This document shows, piece after piece, positions 1 through 8,661 of a DNA stretch of 64,000 nt (positions are counted from its first letter, which is position 1; the number at the start of each line of letters is the position of its first letter). This DNA comes from Pelagibaculum spongiae. GTDB lineage: Bacteria > Pseudomonadota > Gammaproteobacteria > Enterobacterales > Pelagibaculaceae. The position numbers were made by a program, and so were the translations under genes. The notes under the pieces are model-generated. The model searched no databases. It saw nothing but the letters and a program-made list of their open reading frames with translations, and was not told where the DNA came from. The DNA lies in assembly GCF_003097315.1 (NCBI RefSeq), contig NZ_QDDL01000003.1, forward strand, positions 124,001-188,000, in the 5' to 3' direction.

Positions 1-601
1 TAAAATTGGCAAGGCTACCGGTGCTGATTGGCGCATCCAATATCTCAGCGAAGTGCTTTTGAGTCCGTTCATAAGGAATCAGCTGGTAGCTCGACATATA
101 AACCGCGTTGGCTTTAAACTCATTGCCATATTGTATTGGCCGAGTGACCCCTTGCGGAAACTCAGCAACAAACTGGTTACCCTGCTCGTCTTGTAGAATC
201 TGCGCCCGATATTCGGTGACATATCGGGTAATACGAACATCAACTACTTGGCGGCTTTCACTGCCAACAACACGGTATTTTCCTTTCGGCAATTGGCTAC
301 GATCAATCGTAATATCCAGCACTTCATCTGGGTCTTTCACCGGTGATAAATTACTGCCTTTATGGCCAGGCTGCCCGCCTGGGTTTTTATTGCTTTTGGC
401 GCGCGATTTCTTTTCTCGATTAGGATCTGCCGATGGCGGAATGCTGGAGTTTTTGCTGTTTAGCCCTTTGCTATCAAGCAATATCTTAACGACGAGCATC
501 AGCATACGAACCATCGCCACCAGTTCGGGCGGTAAGCTTTTGCTTTTGGCTAACAATCGCTCGGTTTCAGCGATGGTTTTATTAATTTCGATTGAGTCCA
601 T
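1..601 (-). CDS. IS66-family transposase, N-terminal part (cut by window edge)
   Basis: The minus-strand frame starts at an ATG (599-601) and stays open to the window edge, giving about 200 residues of a protein that is usually 450-520 long. The N-terminal half shows the IS66 hallmark: a helical leader followed by a polar linker (NSSIPPSADPN) and then NPGGQPGHKG. This precedes the zinc-binding and DDE catalytic domains, which would lie outside the window. In IS66 elements the protein catalyses cut-and-paste transposition. No tnpA/tnpB accessory genes are seen on the upstream side (602-916), so this is either a single-gene derivative or a decayed copy. Whether the gene is complete cannot be judged here. 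The long plus-strand frame over the same bases is its shadow. Confidence 0.85.
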   Translation of the reverse strand, partial: MDSIEINKTIAETERLLAKSKSLPPELVAMVRMLMLVVKILLDSKGLNSKNSSIPPSADPNREKKSRAKSNKNPGGQPGHKGSNLSPVKDPDEVLDITIDRSQLPKGKYRVVGSESRQVVDVRITRYVTEYRAQILQDEQGNQFVAEFPQGVTRPIQYGNEFKANAVYMSSYQLIPYERTQKHFAEILDAPISTGSLANF

Positions 602-916
602 GCGGTTATTATCGCACAGGTTTTCAGGGTGGTTTTTTTGTCTCTGAGGCTTACTGTGGCGACTTTTTAGAAGCGGAATGCTGATGCGCTATTCTGAGCA
701 AAAAACATTGATAATCAGGTGTGTTAATAGCAGTTTAATGCGGCGTTTAAGTGGTATTCTGAAAGAGGTGCTTAAATTCGGGAAAATATCAAAAAACCTG
801 TCAAGCGATTTTTATATTAAATTGTGCTGAATGGTTACAATTTACCATCTAAAACCTAGACAACAGAAACACCAGGCATGCCCGGCAAGTTAAATACACA
901 GATTTAATTAACAGTA
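602..916. other. AT-rich gap without recognised gene
   Basis: About 315 bases between two minus-strand transposase genes. It is AT-rich and has no frame with coding character on either strand. I could not recognise IS66 terminal inverted repeats or an IS66 accessory gene in it. Confidence 0.5.
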
Positions 917-2029
917 TTAGCTGGAGTTTTTTGGTGGTGGTTGATTTGCTCGCCAAACTTTCGTTTGTTGCATCACTCTTGCCTTGAACGCGCTGATATT
1001 TAGATAACTGCCTATCGCATGGGCAAATGCTCGAACGTTCGATAACGCCTTACTTTGGCCGCTCATGATTTTAGCCCACCAGACCGCAGTGGTATCGATT
1101 TTTAATCTGTCAAAAATAGGAGGCAGTTGGCTATCCATGTGATATTTTTTATCATTTCTCGCCATTCGGGCACTAGCATCAACCAGCTCCAGATAATCAT
1201 TTAATGAAAACGGCAAAGGCTTTTGCTTTACATGTGGTTCATTGGATTTATTCTTTAGGTGAGCGCTATCTGAAAAAGGTTTCAATAGAGCAAACTGATA
1301 ATCATAGCGCCGGTTTTTAATCGATTTCTTATTATTTTTAATACGAGTTTGGTTAGATGCTATTTCAGGCAGTTCAGTTTCGACTCTTGCTTGAATGGAC
1401 GTGTAATCCGATGTTTCTGGTGTTTTAGCTATGCCCGCTCGCAAAGGATTGAGGTCAACATACGCCATGCAAGTCAGCAATGCTTGTTCATCAAGCAGCG
1501 CCTGAGCTTTAAAACGGCCTTCCCAAAAACGCCCTTTGCAATGGTCTTCGGCATTAGCCAACCGAGCCAGTGGTTCATTAATCGATTTCATAAACCAGCT
1601 AATTGAATACAATCGCTTACGACATTCTTCAGCTTTGGCTTCAACATAATGAATTTCAGCTGCGCTAAGTAGGCGACGCTTTTGTGAATTGAGGTATTTT
1701 TTAACTAACGGCTCGGCATCGAACACTTTGGTATATTGCAATAATACCTGGCGCGCACTCCATTTATTGGCTCGTGCAACATCAACATAAAGCACCAGAT
1801 GGTAGTGATTGCTCATCACGGCATAGGCTGCTACATCAATTGAGAATGCCCGCGCCAGCAGATCAATTCGATCGACAATCCACTGGCGGCGATGATCATA
1901 ATTTTTTCGAAGCTCAGGCACAATCGCAGGATCTTCACCACACAACCACCCTCGCCTAACGCATCTTGAACAGGCATGCACATATGGGTTCGCTTTCGGG
2001 TCAAACAGAATGGCACGAGGTGCTGGCAT
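917..2029 (-). CDS. Y1/HUH transposase-like protein (REP-associated type)
   Basis: Single-strand DNA transposase-like protein of the IS200/TnpA-REP superfamily. The N-terminal domain carries the HUH-type metal motif as NHYHLVL, inside the family sentence AYAVMSNHYH. The later segment GRFWEGRFKAQALLDE followed by MAYVDLNPLRAG contains the conserved region expected to hold the catalytic tyrosine. The C-terminal ~150 residues are basic and less conserved. Such proteins nick at short palindromic (REP-like) sequences and are often domesticated single-copy genes. I place the start at an internal ATG (2027-2029, MPAPRA) because family members begin there; a GTG at 2060-2062 would add 11 residues. 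Neighbours are other mobile-element genes. Dispersed palindromes elsewhere in the window are possible but unproven substrates. Confidence 0.82.
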   Translation of the reverse strand: MPAPRAILFDPKANPYVHACSRCVRRGWLCGEDPAIVPELRKNYDHRRQWIVDRIDLLARAFSIDVAAYAVMSNHYHLVLYVDVARANKWSARQVLLQYTKVFDAEPLVKKYLNSQKRRLLSAAEIHYVEAKAEECRKRLYSISWFMKSINEPLARLANAEDHCKGRFWEGRFKAQALLDEQALLTCMAYVDLNPLRAGIAKTPETSDYTSIQARVETELPEIASNQTRIKNNKKSIKNRRYDYQFALLKPFSDSAHLKNKSNEPHVKQKPLPFSLNDYLELVDASARMARNDKKYHMDSQLPPIFDRLKIDTTAVWWAKIMSGQSKALSNVRAFAHAIGSYLNISAFKARVMQQTKVWRANQPPPKNSS

Positions 2030-2200
2030 AATAAAAAAGGAAGGCTTTTTACAAGCATCCACTCCAACTCATTTCAGTGGTTGGTTGATGTTAGCTGACG
2101 TGAACTCACATTTGAAATCAAAAATTTTTAGGCAATAGCGTTGGTCATAGATAAATTTGTGGGTGGCAAAATTAGTTGCAAAATTTAGTTTTCCACCTTA

Positions 2201-2566
2201 TTGAAATACAACCTAAAAAGTGTCAGAGCGTATTTACTAAAAGAAGACTTTGATGGCTTTTGGCAGTACACCTCAGCATATCATGCAGGTAATTATTTAG
2301 ATCGTTGGTGCAATAGAACCATGCGATCAAAAATAGAACCAATGAAGAAAGTAGCGAAAACTATAAGAAATCATCGAGACTTAATCTTGAACTGGTTTAA
2401 GGCCAAAAAAGCTTATTCAAGTGGGATTATTGAAGGCTTAAATACCAAGGTAAAACTGACGGTGAGAAAATCTTATGGATTTAAAAGCTATAAATGCACT
2501 GAGATAGCGCTCTATCATAGCCTTGGAAAACTACCCGAACCAAAACTAACCCACCGATTTTACTGA
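2201..2566 (+). pseudogene. ISL3-family transposase, C-terminal remnant
   Basis: The 121 residues match only the end of an ISL3-type transposase: the FWQY...AGNYLDRWCNRTMRS segment, then IRNHRDLILNWF, then the conserved SGIIEGLNTKVKLTVRKSYGF, which contains the last catalytic glutamate (IIEG). Full ISL3 transposases are about 400 residues, so some 280 residues are missing. The only possible start is a TTG inside a non-homologous junction, so this is a broken gene left after deletion or recombination. It lies between the Y1 transposase and the DUF6172-like gene and has no visible partner inverted repeat. Confidence 0.85.
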
Positions 2567-2656
2567 AGAGGCAAACAAATAAAAAAACCGCAAATTGAAA
2601 GTTTACGGTTTTTCTGGCAAATGTTTATTGCTACCAGACCAGTTATTAAAATCAGA

Positions 2657-3049
2657 TTAATTCTGATCTTCAGCCGGACTATCATCTTCAGCATCAACGT
2701 CACTTTCAAAAGCGCCTTGATCTTCTGATTGCGCAGTAAAGCCGCCTTCAAAAGAACCATGCTCTTGGCGAGGTTCACGAACTGCTGGATACGCCAGAAT
2801 TTCTAAGTAGAAAGACTCTAGAGCCAACGACTCTACTTCATCGATACACTTGTTGATTGCCTTAAGATGGATCTCTTTTGCCTGCTCTTTATCATGACCG
2901 AACTTACAAGCGAACCCCCAATAATCTGCATCCGGTGGTAATTTTTTGTTGCGCTCGCGCTTGAGGTATTTTTTAACATCATGCTTAGCTGATTCGACCA
3001 AACGAGGATATTTAATTTTTTCATGGGTTAACTGAAATATTTTTTTCAT
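2657..3049 (-). CDS. DUF6172-like conserved hypothetical protein
   Basis: A 130-residue cytoplasmic protein beginning MKKIFQLTHEKIKYPRLVE. The N-terminal ~100 residues (HDVKKYLKRERNKKLPPDADYW, then a CKFG element) resemble a small uncharacterised bacterial family that I recall as DUF6172. The last ~35 residues are a low-complexity acidic tail rich in E, D and S. I chose the ATG at 3047-3049 because homologous sequence starts there; the longer frame to 3118 adds unrelated residues. The function is unknown. It sits just downstream of thiI on the same strand, with about 100 bases between them, so it could be co-transcribed. Confidence 0.65.
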   Translation of the reverse strand: MKKIFQLTHEKIKYPRLVESAKHDVKKYLKRERNKKLPPDADYWGFACKFGHDKEQAKEIHLKAINKCIDEVESLALESFYLEILAYPAVREPRQEHGSFEGGFTAQSEDQGAFESDVDAEDDSPAEDQN

Positions 3050-3148
3050 AAATGCTCTGTAAAAACAATTCTTAATAGATAAACCAAAGCGAAAACCACT
3101 TCGACCTATAAAAAACAATGGCTAAAATCACTCAAATGTTAAAAGTGA

Positions 3149-4633
3149 TTAGCTCTGTGGGCGAAACACATGAACATTTTCATGCCCCTGCTCTTTTAAA
3201 TGCAAGGCATGTAATTGGCTCATTACGCCTTTTTCACAATAGAACAGATATTGCTTGGCCGGATCAAATTCGGTGACCTTGTTTTGAATATTGAAAAATG
3301 GAATTTCCAACAATTCAACACCCAATAACTCACCTTGGCCAGGTTCACTCACTAAGCTAGCGAATGACTTGGTTTCTATCTCATCTGGGTGGCGAATATC
3401 AACAATCACTGAACCTGCCAGTGCTTTTTGCTTCACTTCAACCTCAGGCTGCTCTTCAATATCTTTCAGCACATTATCGATTGACTGAACTACTGCATCT
3501 TCGATTGCCTTATCCAACACAGCAAAATCAAAGCGTTCTTCTTCAGCTTCAATTTTTGGCAAACGAGCACGCGTGGTTGGTTTTTTCGAAATCACACCAC
3601 AATATTCAGGCATTTGACTGGCCATATCATGGGTGCCGATTTGACGAGAAATATCGATAATCTCTGGCTTGTCCATAGTCACTAATGGGCGTAGCACCAG
3701 TTTTTCAGAGACTCTCTCGATCACATTCAAGTTTGCTAAGGTTTGGCTGGACACTTGTGCGACCGATTCGCCGGTCACTATACAATCTAGCTTCAAACGA
3801 TCTGCAATTTTATTGGCTGCCCGGTACATCATCCGCTTAAGGATCACACCCATTTGCGAATTTTCAACTCGAGTTAAAATCTCAGCGACTACACCTTCAA
3901 AAGGTACCGAAACAAACTTCACTCGATGCGAACTAGAGTACTTTTCCCATAATTGATGAGAAACCTGCTTAACACCAACTTCGTGAGCTCGGCCGCCAAG
4001 GTTGAAAAAGCAAAAATGCGTCTGCAAACCACGGCGGTTAACCAAATAACTGGCAACACCAGAATCAAAACCACCTGAAATCAGCGATAGCACAGCATCT
4101 TGAGTACCCAGCGGGAAACCACCCAAACCTGGCTGCTGCTGCTGAACCATAAAGCATTGCTGGCCAACAATTTCCATTTTGATCGTAATATCAGGTTTTT
4201 TCAGTTTAACACCAACCGCTTCGGTCAACTGATTTAAACCACCACCTACTTGGCGTTCAACATCAATGGAGCTAAAAGCGTGGTGATTACCAGTACGCTT
4301 CACCCGAAGGCAGAAGGTTTTTCCTTTGAGCACTTCGGTATAGTGCGGCAATGCAAGCTGCAAGATATCGTCGATGGTTTCAAAGTCATGCGGGAACACC
4401 CGCAGGAAACTTCCAATGCCTGGGGTGCAAGAAAGCACCTGCTCTGCGGCTTCCTGATGCTGTTCGACAACACCGTCAACATCGAGCCGATCCCAGTTAC
4501 CAGAGACTTTGATTTCTGGGTCGATTCGCTTGAGCTGTACATTCAAATTGCTTTTCAGCTGTTGAATGAAACGCTTTCGAACCGGTTTACTTTTAATGGT
4601 TATCTCTGGAAATAGTTTGATCAGGTACTTCAT
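3149..4633 (-). CDS. thiI: tRNA 4-thiouridine synthetase with rhodanese domain
   Basis: ThiI adenylates U8 of tRNA and transfers sulfur to make 4-thiouridine, and also feeds sulfur to thiamin thiazole synthesis. The 494 residues show the whole enzyme: a ferredoxin-like plus THUMP region (1-165), the PP-loop ATP-pyrophosphatase motif SGGFDS at 186-191, Cys345 in EYCGVISKKPTTRA (the E. coli Cys344 equivalent), and a C-terminal rhodanese domain whose YLFYCEKG loop carries the persulfide cysteine, Cys466 (E. coli Cys456). The length fits the long, rhodanese-bearing gammaproteobacterial form. The ATG start gives MKYLIKLFPE, as in homologues. It is divergent from lexA. A weak stem sits just past the stop (about 3120-3148). 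Confidence 0.97.
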   Translation of the reverse strand: MKYLIKLFPEITIKSKPVRKRFIQQLKSNLNVQLKRIDPEIKVSGNWDRLDVDGVVEQHQEAAEQVLSCTPGIGSFLRVFPHDFETIDDILQLALPHYTEVLKGKTFCLRVKRTGNHHAFSSIDVERQVGGGLNQLTEAVGVKLKKPDITIKMEIVGQQCFMVQQQQPGLGGFPLGTQDAVLSLISGGFDSGVASYLVNRRGLQTHFCFFNLGGRAHEVGVKQVSHQLWEKYSSSHRVKFVSVPFEGVVAEILTRVENSQMGVILKRMMYRAANKIADRLKLDCIVTGESVAQVSSQTLANLNVIERVSEKLVLRPLVTMDKPEIIDISRQIGTHDMASQMPEYCGVISKKPTTRARLPKIEAEEERFDFAVLDKAIEDAVVQSIDNVLKDIEEQPEVEVKQKALAGSVIVDIRHPDEIETKSFASLVSEPGQGELLGVELLEIPFFNIQNKVTEFDPAKQYLFYCEKGVMSQLHALHLKEQGHENVHVFRPQS

Positions 4634-4747
4634 GAATTATCCGCGGGCCTATGATTAGCCAATACAGGTGACAAGCAAGCGGGCGATTATAGCTAAAGCT
4701 GGGTCATGTCCCAAACTTCCCTTGATAAAAATAGACTCAACACAACT

Positions 4748-4776
4748 TTGCGCTCGACCCAACTACTGAATATAAT
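4748..4776 (+). promoter_or_regulatory. lexA sigma70 promoter
   Basis: TTGCGC (4748-4753) and a perfect TATAAT (4771-4776) are separated by 17 bases, about 30 bases upstream of the lexA start. The -10 element lies inside the first SOS box, which explains repression by occlusion. Confidence 0.75.
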
Positions 4777-4781
4777 AACAG
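4766..4781 (+). promoter_or_regulatory. SOS box 1 (LexA operator)
   Basis: CTG-N10-CAG with an AT-rich centre (ctgaatataataacag) matches the gammaproteobacterial LexA operator. It overlaps the -10 hexamer of lexA. Confidence 0.88.
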
Positions 4782-4783
4782 CA

Positions 4784-4799
4784 CTGTTTTAATACTCAG
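4784..4799 (+). promoter_or_regulatory. SOS box 2 (LexA operator)
   Basis: A second CTG-N10-CAG (ctgttttaatactcag) starts 18 bases after the first. It ends beside the Shine-Dalgarno sequence of lexA. Tandem operators at lexA are known from E. coli and support tight autorepression. Confidence 0.82.
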
Positions 4800-4807
4800 G
4801 TACCAAC

Positions 4808-5419
4808 ATGCTGAAGTTAACTCACAGGCAGCAGCAAATCCTTGATGTAATCAAGCAAAACCTTCAGCTGACTGGCTTCCCTCCAACCCGGGTTGAAATT
4901 GCCCAACATTTTGGTTTTCGTTCTGCCAATGCTGCAGAAGAACATTTAAAGGCTTTGGCTAAAAAAGGCGCTATCGAACTGTTGGCTGGCACATCTCGCG
5001 GCATTCGATTGTTGGGCGATCACCAACATGACCCAGACGAAACCTTACCATTAGTAGGCAAGGTTGCCGCAGGCCAGCCTATTTTGGCCGCTGAGCATGT
5101 CGAGCAAAGAATTCAAGTAAACCCTGGAGTATTTCGCTCAAAACCAGATTTTTTATTACGAGTAGAAGGCTTAAGCATGCAAGACATTGGCATTCTTGAC
5201 GGTGACTTATTGGCAGTGCGCCAGGCTCAAACTGCACTCAATGGCCAAATTGTTGTCGCTCGTATTGAAGAAGATGTCACCGTAAAGCGATTTGAAAAAA
5301 CCGGCAAGCAAATTTTACTGCACCCGGAAAACAAAGATTTCGATGTGATCAAGGTTTCCCCTAAAACCGCTTTTGCGATTGAAGGTATCGCAATTGGTGT
5401 GATCCGGGATTTCTCTTAA
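4808..5419 (+). CDS. lexA: LexA SOS repressor/autoprotease
   Basis: Transcriptional repressor of the SOS regulon; RecA filaments trigger its self-cleavage. The 203 residues have a winged helix-turn-helix DNA-binding domain (1-70, with [15 protein letters not shown] as the recognition part) and an S24-type protease domain. The scissile Ala88-Gly89 bond lies in KVAAGQP, nucleophile Ser123 in GLSM, and Lys160 in VTVKRF. These are offset by four from the E. coli residues, so the enzyme should be active. The ATG follows an AGG-containing ribosome site. Two SOS boxes overlap the promoter, so the gene is autoregulated. It is divergent from thiI and followed by a strong bidirectional terminator. Confidence 0.98.
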   Translation: MLKLTHRQQQILDVIKQNLQLTGFPPTRVEIAQHFGFRSANAAEEHLKALAKKGAIELLAGTSRGIRLLGDHQHDPDETLPLVGKVAAGQPILAAEHVEQRIQVNPGVFRSKPDFLLRVEGLSMQDIGILDGDLLAVRQAQTALNGQIVVARIEEDVTVKRFEKTGKQILLHPENKDFDVIKVSPKTAFAIEGIAIGVIRDFS

Positions 5420-5527
5420 TCGATTGAAGGTGTTTTTTAGGTTTACTAGTAGCGATAGGATAAATGATCTTATTGACAAGCTAAACTTCGAGCTAGTTAG
5501 AACAGAATAAGCAAAGCCACAGAAATC

Positions 5528-5554
5528 AAAAAGGCCGCATCTAGCGGCCTTTTT
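5528..5554. terminator. Bidirectional terminator between lexA and rmf
   Basis: The perfect stem AAGGCCGC / GCGGCCTT has a 5-base loop and is flanked by A-run and T-run. It serves lexA on the plus strand and rmf on the minus strand, whose 3' ends converge here. Confidence 0.9.
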
Positions 5555-5593
5555 GGTTAAAAAATTAAGTTTTAATATTAAACAGTGACACCG

Positions 5594-5767
5594 TCACTCT
5601 AAACCATGAGATAGATTTTCTTTGGCTTGTCGCCATCCCACCATCCAGTTGTGTCGAACATTGACTGACCCAGCATACGGACAAGCTTCTTTGGACATAC
5701 CGACCAAGCCTGCATGATACCCTTTACTCCAAGCTCTTTGCGTGCGATCCCGCTTATGTGTCTTCAT
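5594..5767 (-). CDS. rmf: Ribosome modulation factor
   Basis: A small basic protein that dimerises 70S ribosomes into inactive 100S particles in stationary phase. The 57 residues follow the family pattern: MKTHKRDRTQRAWSKGYHAG, then SKEACPY, then W-GWRQA near the end. E. coli RMF is 55 residues with the same blocks. The start at 5765-5767 was chosen because MK-x-x-KRD is the conserved N-terminus; the GAGGAGG ribosome site is 11 bases upstream. An ATG three codons earlier sits too close to that site. RMF is essentially restricted to gammaproteobacteria, which supports the taxonomic reading. Confidence 0.9.
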   Translation of the reverse strand: MKTHKRDRTQRAWSKGYHAGLVGMSKEACPYAGSVNVRHNWMVGWRQAKENLSHGLE

Positions 5768-5888
5768 GCTTTCCATTTCCTCCTCAGGGTTGGCATTAAA
5801 CACGCATCAGGTCGTTTTGGTTTAGCTAGGTACAGCAATGTCACTTGTTATTGTTGTAGCGCTGGCAAACCACATTTACCCGATACAA

Positions 5889-5933
5889 CTACCTCAAGGC
5901 AGCCTTTTAAAGTTAGACCAAACCTTGAGGTAG
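5889..5933. repeat. Dispersed palindromic repeat, copy A
   Basis: A perfect 11-base inverted repeat (CTACCTCAAGG / CCTTGAGGTAG) separated by 23 bases, in the gap between rmf and the DUF3466 gene. Its core CTACCTCAA is shared with the arms of the copies near 13.3, 23.1 and 29.3 kb. Confidence 0.65.
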
Positions 5934-5962
5934 AAAAAACCGGCCAGCTATTGAGTGTTACA

Positions 5963-7675
5963 TCATTTTAAAAATTTACGACGTCTCAAACAGACTGCCA
6001 ACCAACCAGCAAAAATCATTAGCCCGCCTGCCGCGCCACCACCCGAATCATTTAGCGGCTTCTCCGGGACACACACTTGAGGTGCTGAAGGCGCAGTAGG
6101 GTCGTTGTCATTTGCACGGGTCAAACGAACGCTAAATACTTTGCCTTGTAAGCTGTCATCGGCTGCTGCAGTTGCCACAGCGGATGCATAAATCACTGGA
6201 TTGCTACTATCGCCGACAATTTTATTGATGCCAGTAATCACAATTCCTTGGCTACAATCGATCAGATTCGATGCATCGAGCATGATTTCCACTGAATCGG
6301 TATTAACTACATCACTGCCAGCAGGAAAATATAAAAAGCCATGTCGCTCACTGCCGGTAGAAACTGAAGTTCTACGCACAACCGCGTTGCCACCGATAAT
6401 ACCGCTGTCACTAACCGCCGAAGCAGAAGAACTCAGATCTGTTTCAAGATAACCAAGACCTACCGCCGCTTCATTCGGGCTTGAGGTATCAAAGCTAATA
6501 GCTTCGGTCAATGTTGCAGAGACTTGGGAAGATCCTACGGCAATGCCGCCAGTATTTATTGCACTAAGACTGGTATCGTAATCTTCGTTATCTACCAGCG
6601 GCGCTACAATTCCGCTATCGCTATCGCCATCGGCTGCAATACCGGCAAAGGTCGTGCCGTGGCCATTTTGCGGATCTGTAGCATCAGTGATTCTAAACCA
6701 GAAGCCTCGTGCCCAACTTATGGTTGAATCACCCTCAGCACGAGAGAAATCTCCAACTCTGCCAACTACAACGGGTGCAGTACCGTCATCACTGACATCT
6801 AGTGCGAAGGAAAATTTATCCACATCATCAAACGCGATGGTTTGATAAGCACCTAAATCAAAAGCTTGGCGATTATTTGAGGGGTAAACTACTGCTCGTT
6901 GATGATCTGTAATCGTGCAATTGCTTAAAACATCAAGCAGACCACTATCATCCGCATCACTACAAGTCAGACTGCTTCTATCAACCGCTTCAAAATGACG
7001 AGACCAACCCACAATAACGCCGCCAGCATTAATCGCATTCGCCATGTTATCTTCATTACCCCAGCTCGTAAGAGTTGGCAATGCAGTGTTATTTAATTGC
7101 GCCCGAGTGGTTCGAGTAGCAGTATTTCTAATTGCTAGGCTCGGGCGAATCACCGCCTGCCCTGTTGGCCATTCACCTGCTGTCACATCAAAATGAGAAT
7201 AACCGACTACTTCAATACCATTTGATGTATTGGCAATATCTCTGACAACATTTTCTACAAAATAACCTGTCGCTGCACTAGTTGCTTCAGTAATTGACAG
7301 GTCTGATGATTCAGCAGTTAATGGATCTTGAACTGCTGCAATAACCTCAACCCCTCTAACAGAGTCAGTCGTGAGTACGCCATTGAGCCCTCGAGCACAA
7401 AAAGCCGCTGTTGTAGTGAACTTAAAACGTACATCACGTGTTCGACAATTTCGAGATGCGGCACCATAAACTAGCCCAACCACCTGATCTGGTAGATTGT
7501 TTTGCACCAAAACACTATTAACTTGGAAGTTAAGGCCACCGTTACCTTTTTGAACGTCACTAAATTCGCTAGGAATTTGTAAAGGCTCAGCTTTGAAAAC
7601 TGCAGCGTGGGCAGTCGCTGCTGCCATAGAAGTGATAAGCAATGAAGCTGGCACCAGCCATCCTGATTTGGACAT
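5963..7675 (-). CDS. Exported DUF3466 family protein with GlyGly-CTERM-like tail
   Basis: A 570-residue secreted protein of unknown function. It begins with a signal peptide (MSKSGWLVPASLLITSMAAA, cleavage likely after AHA). The body is rich in G, S, D and T, with repeated strand-like units (AINAGGVIVGWS, VSDSGIIGGNAV, GIAVGSSQV), typical of DUF3466 proteins, which are about 560-610 residues. The C-terminus is a short Gly-rich linker, one hydrophobic helix and a basic cluster (CLRRRK), like the GlyGly-CTERM signal processed by rhombosortase. I took the ATG at 7673-7675 because GAGGAG lies just upstream and the signal peptide then starts properly. It stands alone, with the palindrome copy A just downstream of its stop. 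Confidence 0.8.
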   Translation of the reverse strand: MSKSGWLVPASLLITSMAAATAHAAVFKAEPLQIPSEFSDVQKGNGGLNFQVNSVLVQNNLPDQVVGLVYGAASRNCRTRDVRFKFTTTAAFCARGLNGVLTTDSVRGVEVIAAVQDPLTAESSDLSITEATSAATGYFVENVVRDIANTSNGIEVVGYSHFDVTAGEWPTGQAVIRPSLAIRNTATRTTRAQLNNTALPTLTSWGNEDNMANAINAGGVIVGWSRHFEAVDRSSLTCSDADDSGLLDVLSNCTITDHQRAVVYPSNNRQAFDLGAYQTIAFDDVDKFSFALDVSDDGTAPVVVGRVGDFSRAEGDSTISWARGFWFRITDATDPQNGHGTTFAGIAADGDSDSGIVAPLVDNEDYDTSLSAINTGGIAVGSSQVSATLTEAISFDTSSPNEAAVGLGYLETDLSSSASAVSDSGIIGGNAVVRRTSVSTGSERHGFLYFPAGSDVVNTDSVEIMLDASNLIDCSQGIVITGINKIVGDSSNPVIYASAVATAAADDSLQGKVFSVRLTRANDNDPTAPSAPQVCVPEKPLNDSGGGAAGGLMIFAGWLAVCLRRRKFLK

Positions 7676-7754
7676 AAACTCCTCAGAAAAATTAATCGCC
7701 GCATGCATGCGCAGCTTAGGGAGCTGTTATCTCAAATCGCTAAGCTTAAATCAA

Positions 7755-8660
7755 TCAGGAAACCGGATAACGTTGACCGTAGATTACTTGTAATTGCTTG
7801 GCTTTTTCCTGTTGATCATCGGTCAAGCGATTAGATAGTAGAGAAATACCTTCCTGCGCTCTGGCATAGCCTCGCTCCAGTGCCAACAAATACAAAGCAT
7901 TGGCTGATGAAAGATCGGTTGAACGACCTAATCCATAAATCATTAAACCCGCCAGACCAACCAATGCACGGCCATCACCTTGTCTGGCTGCACGGTCAAA
8001 CCACAGCCAAGCCTTAAAATAATTTGGCTTATCTTTTTCAGGTTGCGAGTAGTAAATAGCCAGTTGATATTGTGAATCAGAATCTCCCGCTTCAGCGGCA
8101 CGCAGCTTCCATTTTATGGCGCTTCGAACCAGCTTCGGATCCTTATTTTTTTCAAGAAGCTCAGACAATCTGGCCATTGCAGCCATATTGCCATTTTCGG
8201 CTAGTGCTTTTAGCCAAGCAAAGCCTTGTGCTCTAGATTTGGAATCTTTTCGTTTGAGTAGCAGCTGATATAGCTTTCGCGCAGCGGTTTGATCACCCTG
8301 CACTGCTGCCCGTTCTAACCAATATTGAAATTGCTTGACATCAACATCAACGCCGGTACCGGTTTCATACAAACCGGCCAAAACAACTTGAGCTTGTCGG
8401 TCGCCCATACTGGCCGCTTTAAAATACCAAGCGGCGGCAATTTGCAAATTCAAGTCAACACCTAAACCTGCCATATACGCCTTTGCCAGCATACGCATGG
8501 CAATCACATCGCCTGCTTTAGCATGATTAACCAAAGACGGCATAGCCCGCCGATAATCGTAAGCTTTATAAGCAGCTTGTGCTTCAGCTTGAGTCAACAA
8601 CCCTTGCTGACAACCCACTGTCAAAAAACTCATCAAAATCAGGCAGGCCAGCCTTTTCAT
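7755..8660 (-). CDS. Sel1-repeat lipoprotein
   Basis: A 301-residue protein with a lipoprotein signal peptide; the lipobox is LTVGC at about residue 17, so it is probably anchored in the outer membrane facing the periplasm. The rest is a run of about five to six Sel1/TPR-like repeats of ~36 residues (for example AMRMLAKAYMAGLGVD, AQVVLAGLYETGTGVD, ALVGLAGLMIYGLG). Such superhelical repeats mediate protein contacts. Its ATG lies one base after the stop of phaC on the same strand, so the two genes are almost certainly co-transcribed. That linkage is unexplained, because PHA synthase is cytoplasmic. Specific function unknown. Confidence 0.85.
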   Translation of the reverse strand: MKRLACLILMSFLTVGCQQGLLTQAEAQAAYKAYDYRRAMPSLVNHAKAGDVIAMRMLAKAYMAGLGVDLNLQIAAAWYFKAASMGDRQAQVVLAGLYETGTGVDVDVKQFQYWLERAAVQGDQTAARKLYQLLLKRKDSKSRAQGFAWLKALAENGNMAAMARLSELLEKNKDPKLVRSAIKWKLRAAEAGDSDSQYQLAIYYSQPEKDKPNYFKAWLWFDRAARQGDGRALVGLAGLMIYGLGRSTDLSSANALYLLALERGYARAQEGISLLSNRLTDDQQEKAKQLQVIYGQRYPVS

Positions 8661-8661
8661 T

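Noticed and set aside
108-647. Long plus-strand frame (179 codons)
   Set aside because: Antisense shadow of the IS66 transposase N-terminus, whose motifs are on the minus strand.
2201-2566. Intact small gene of 121 codons
   Set aside because: Only the C-terminal quarter of an ISL3 transposase with a chance TTG start, so called a remnant.
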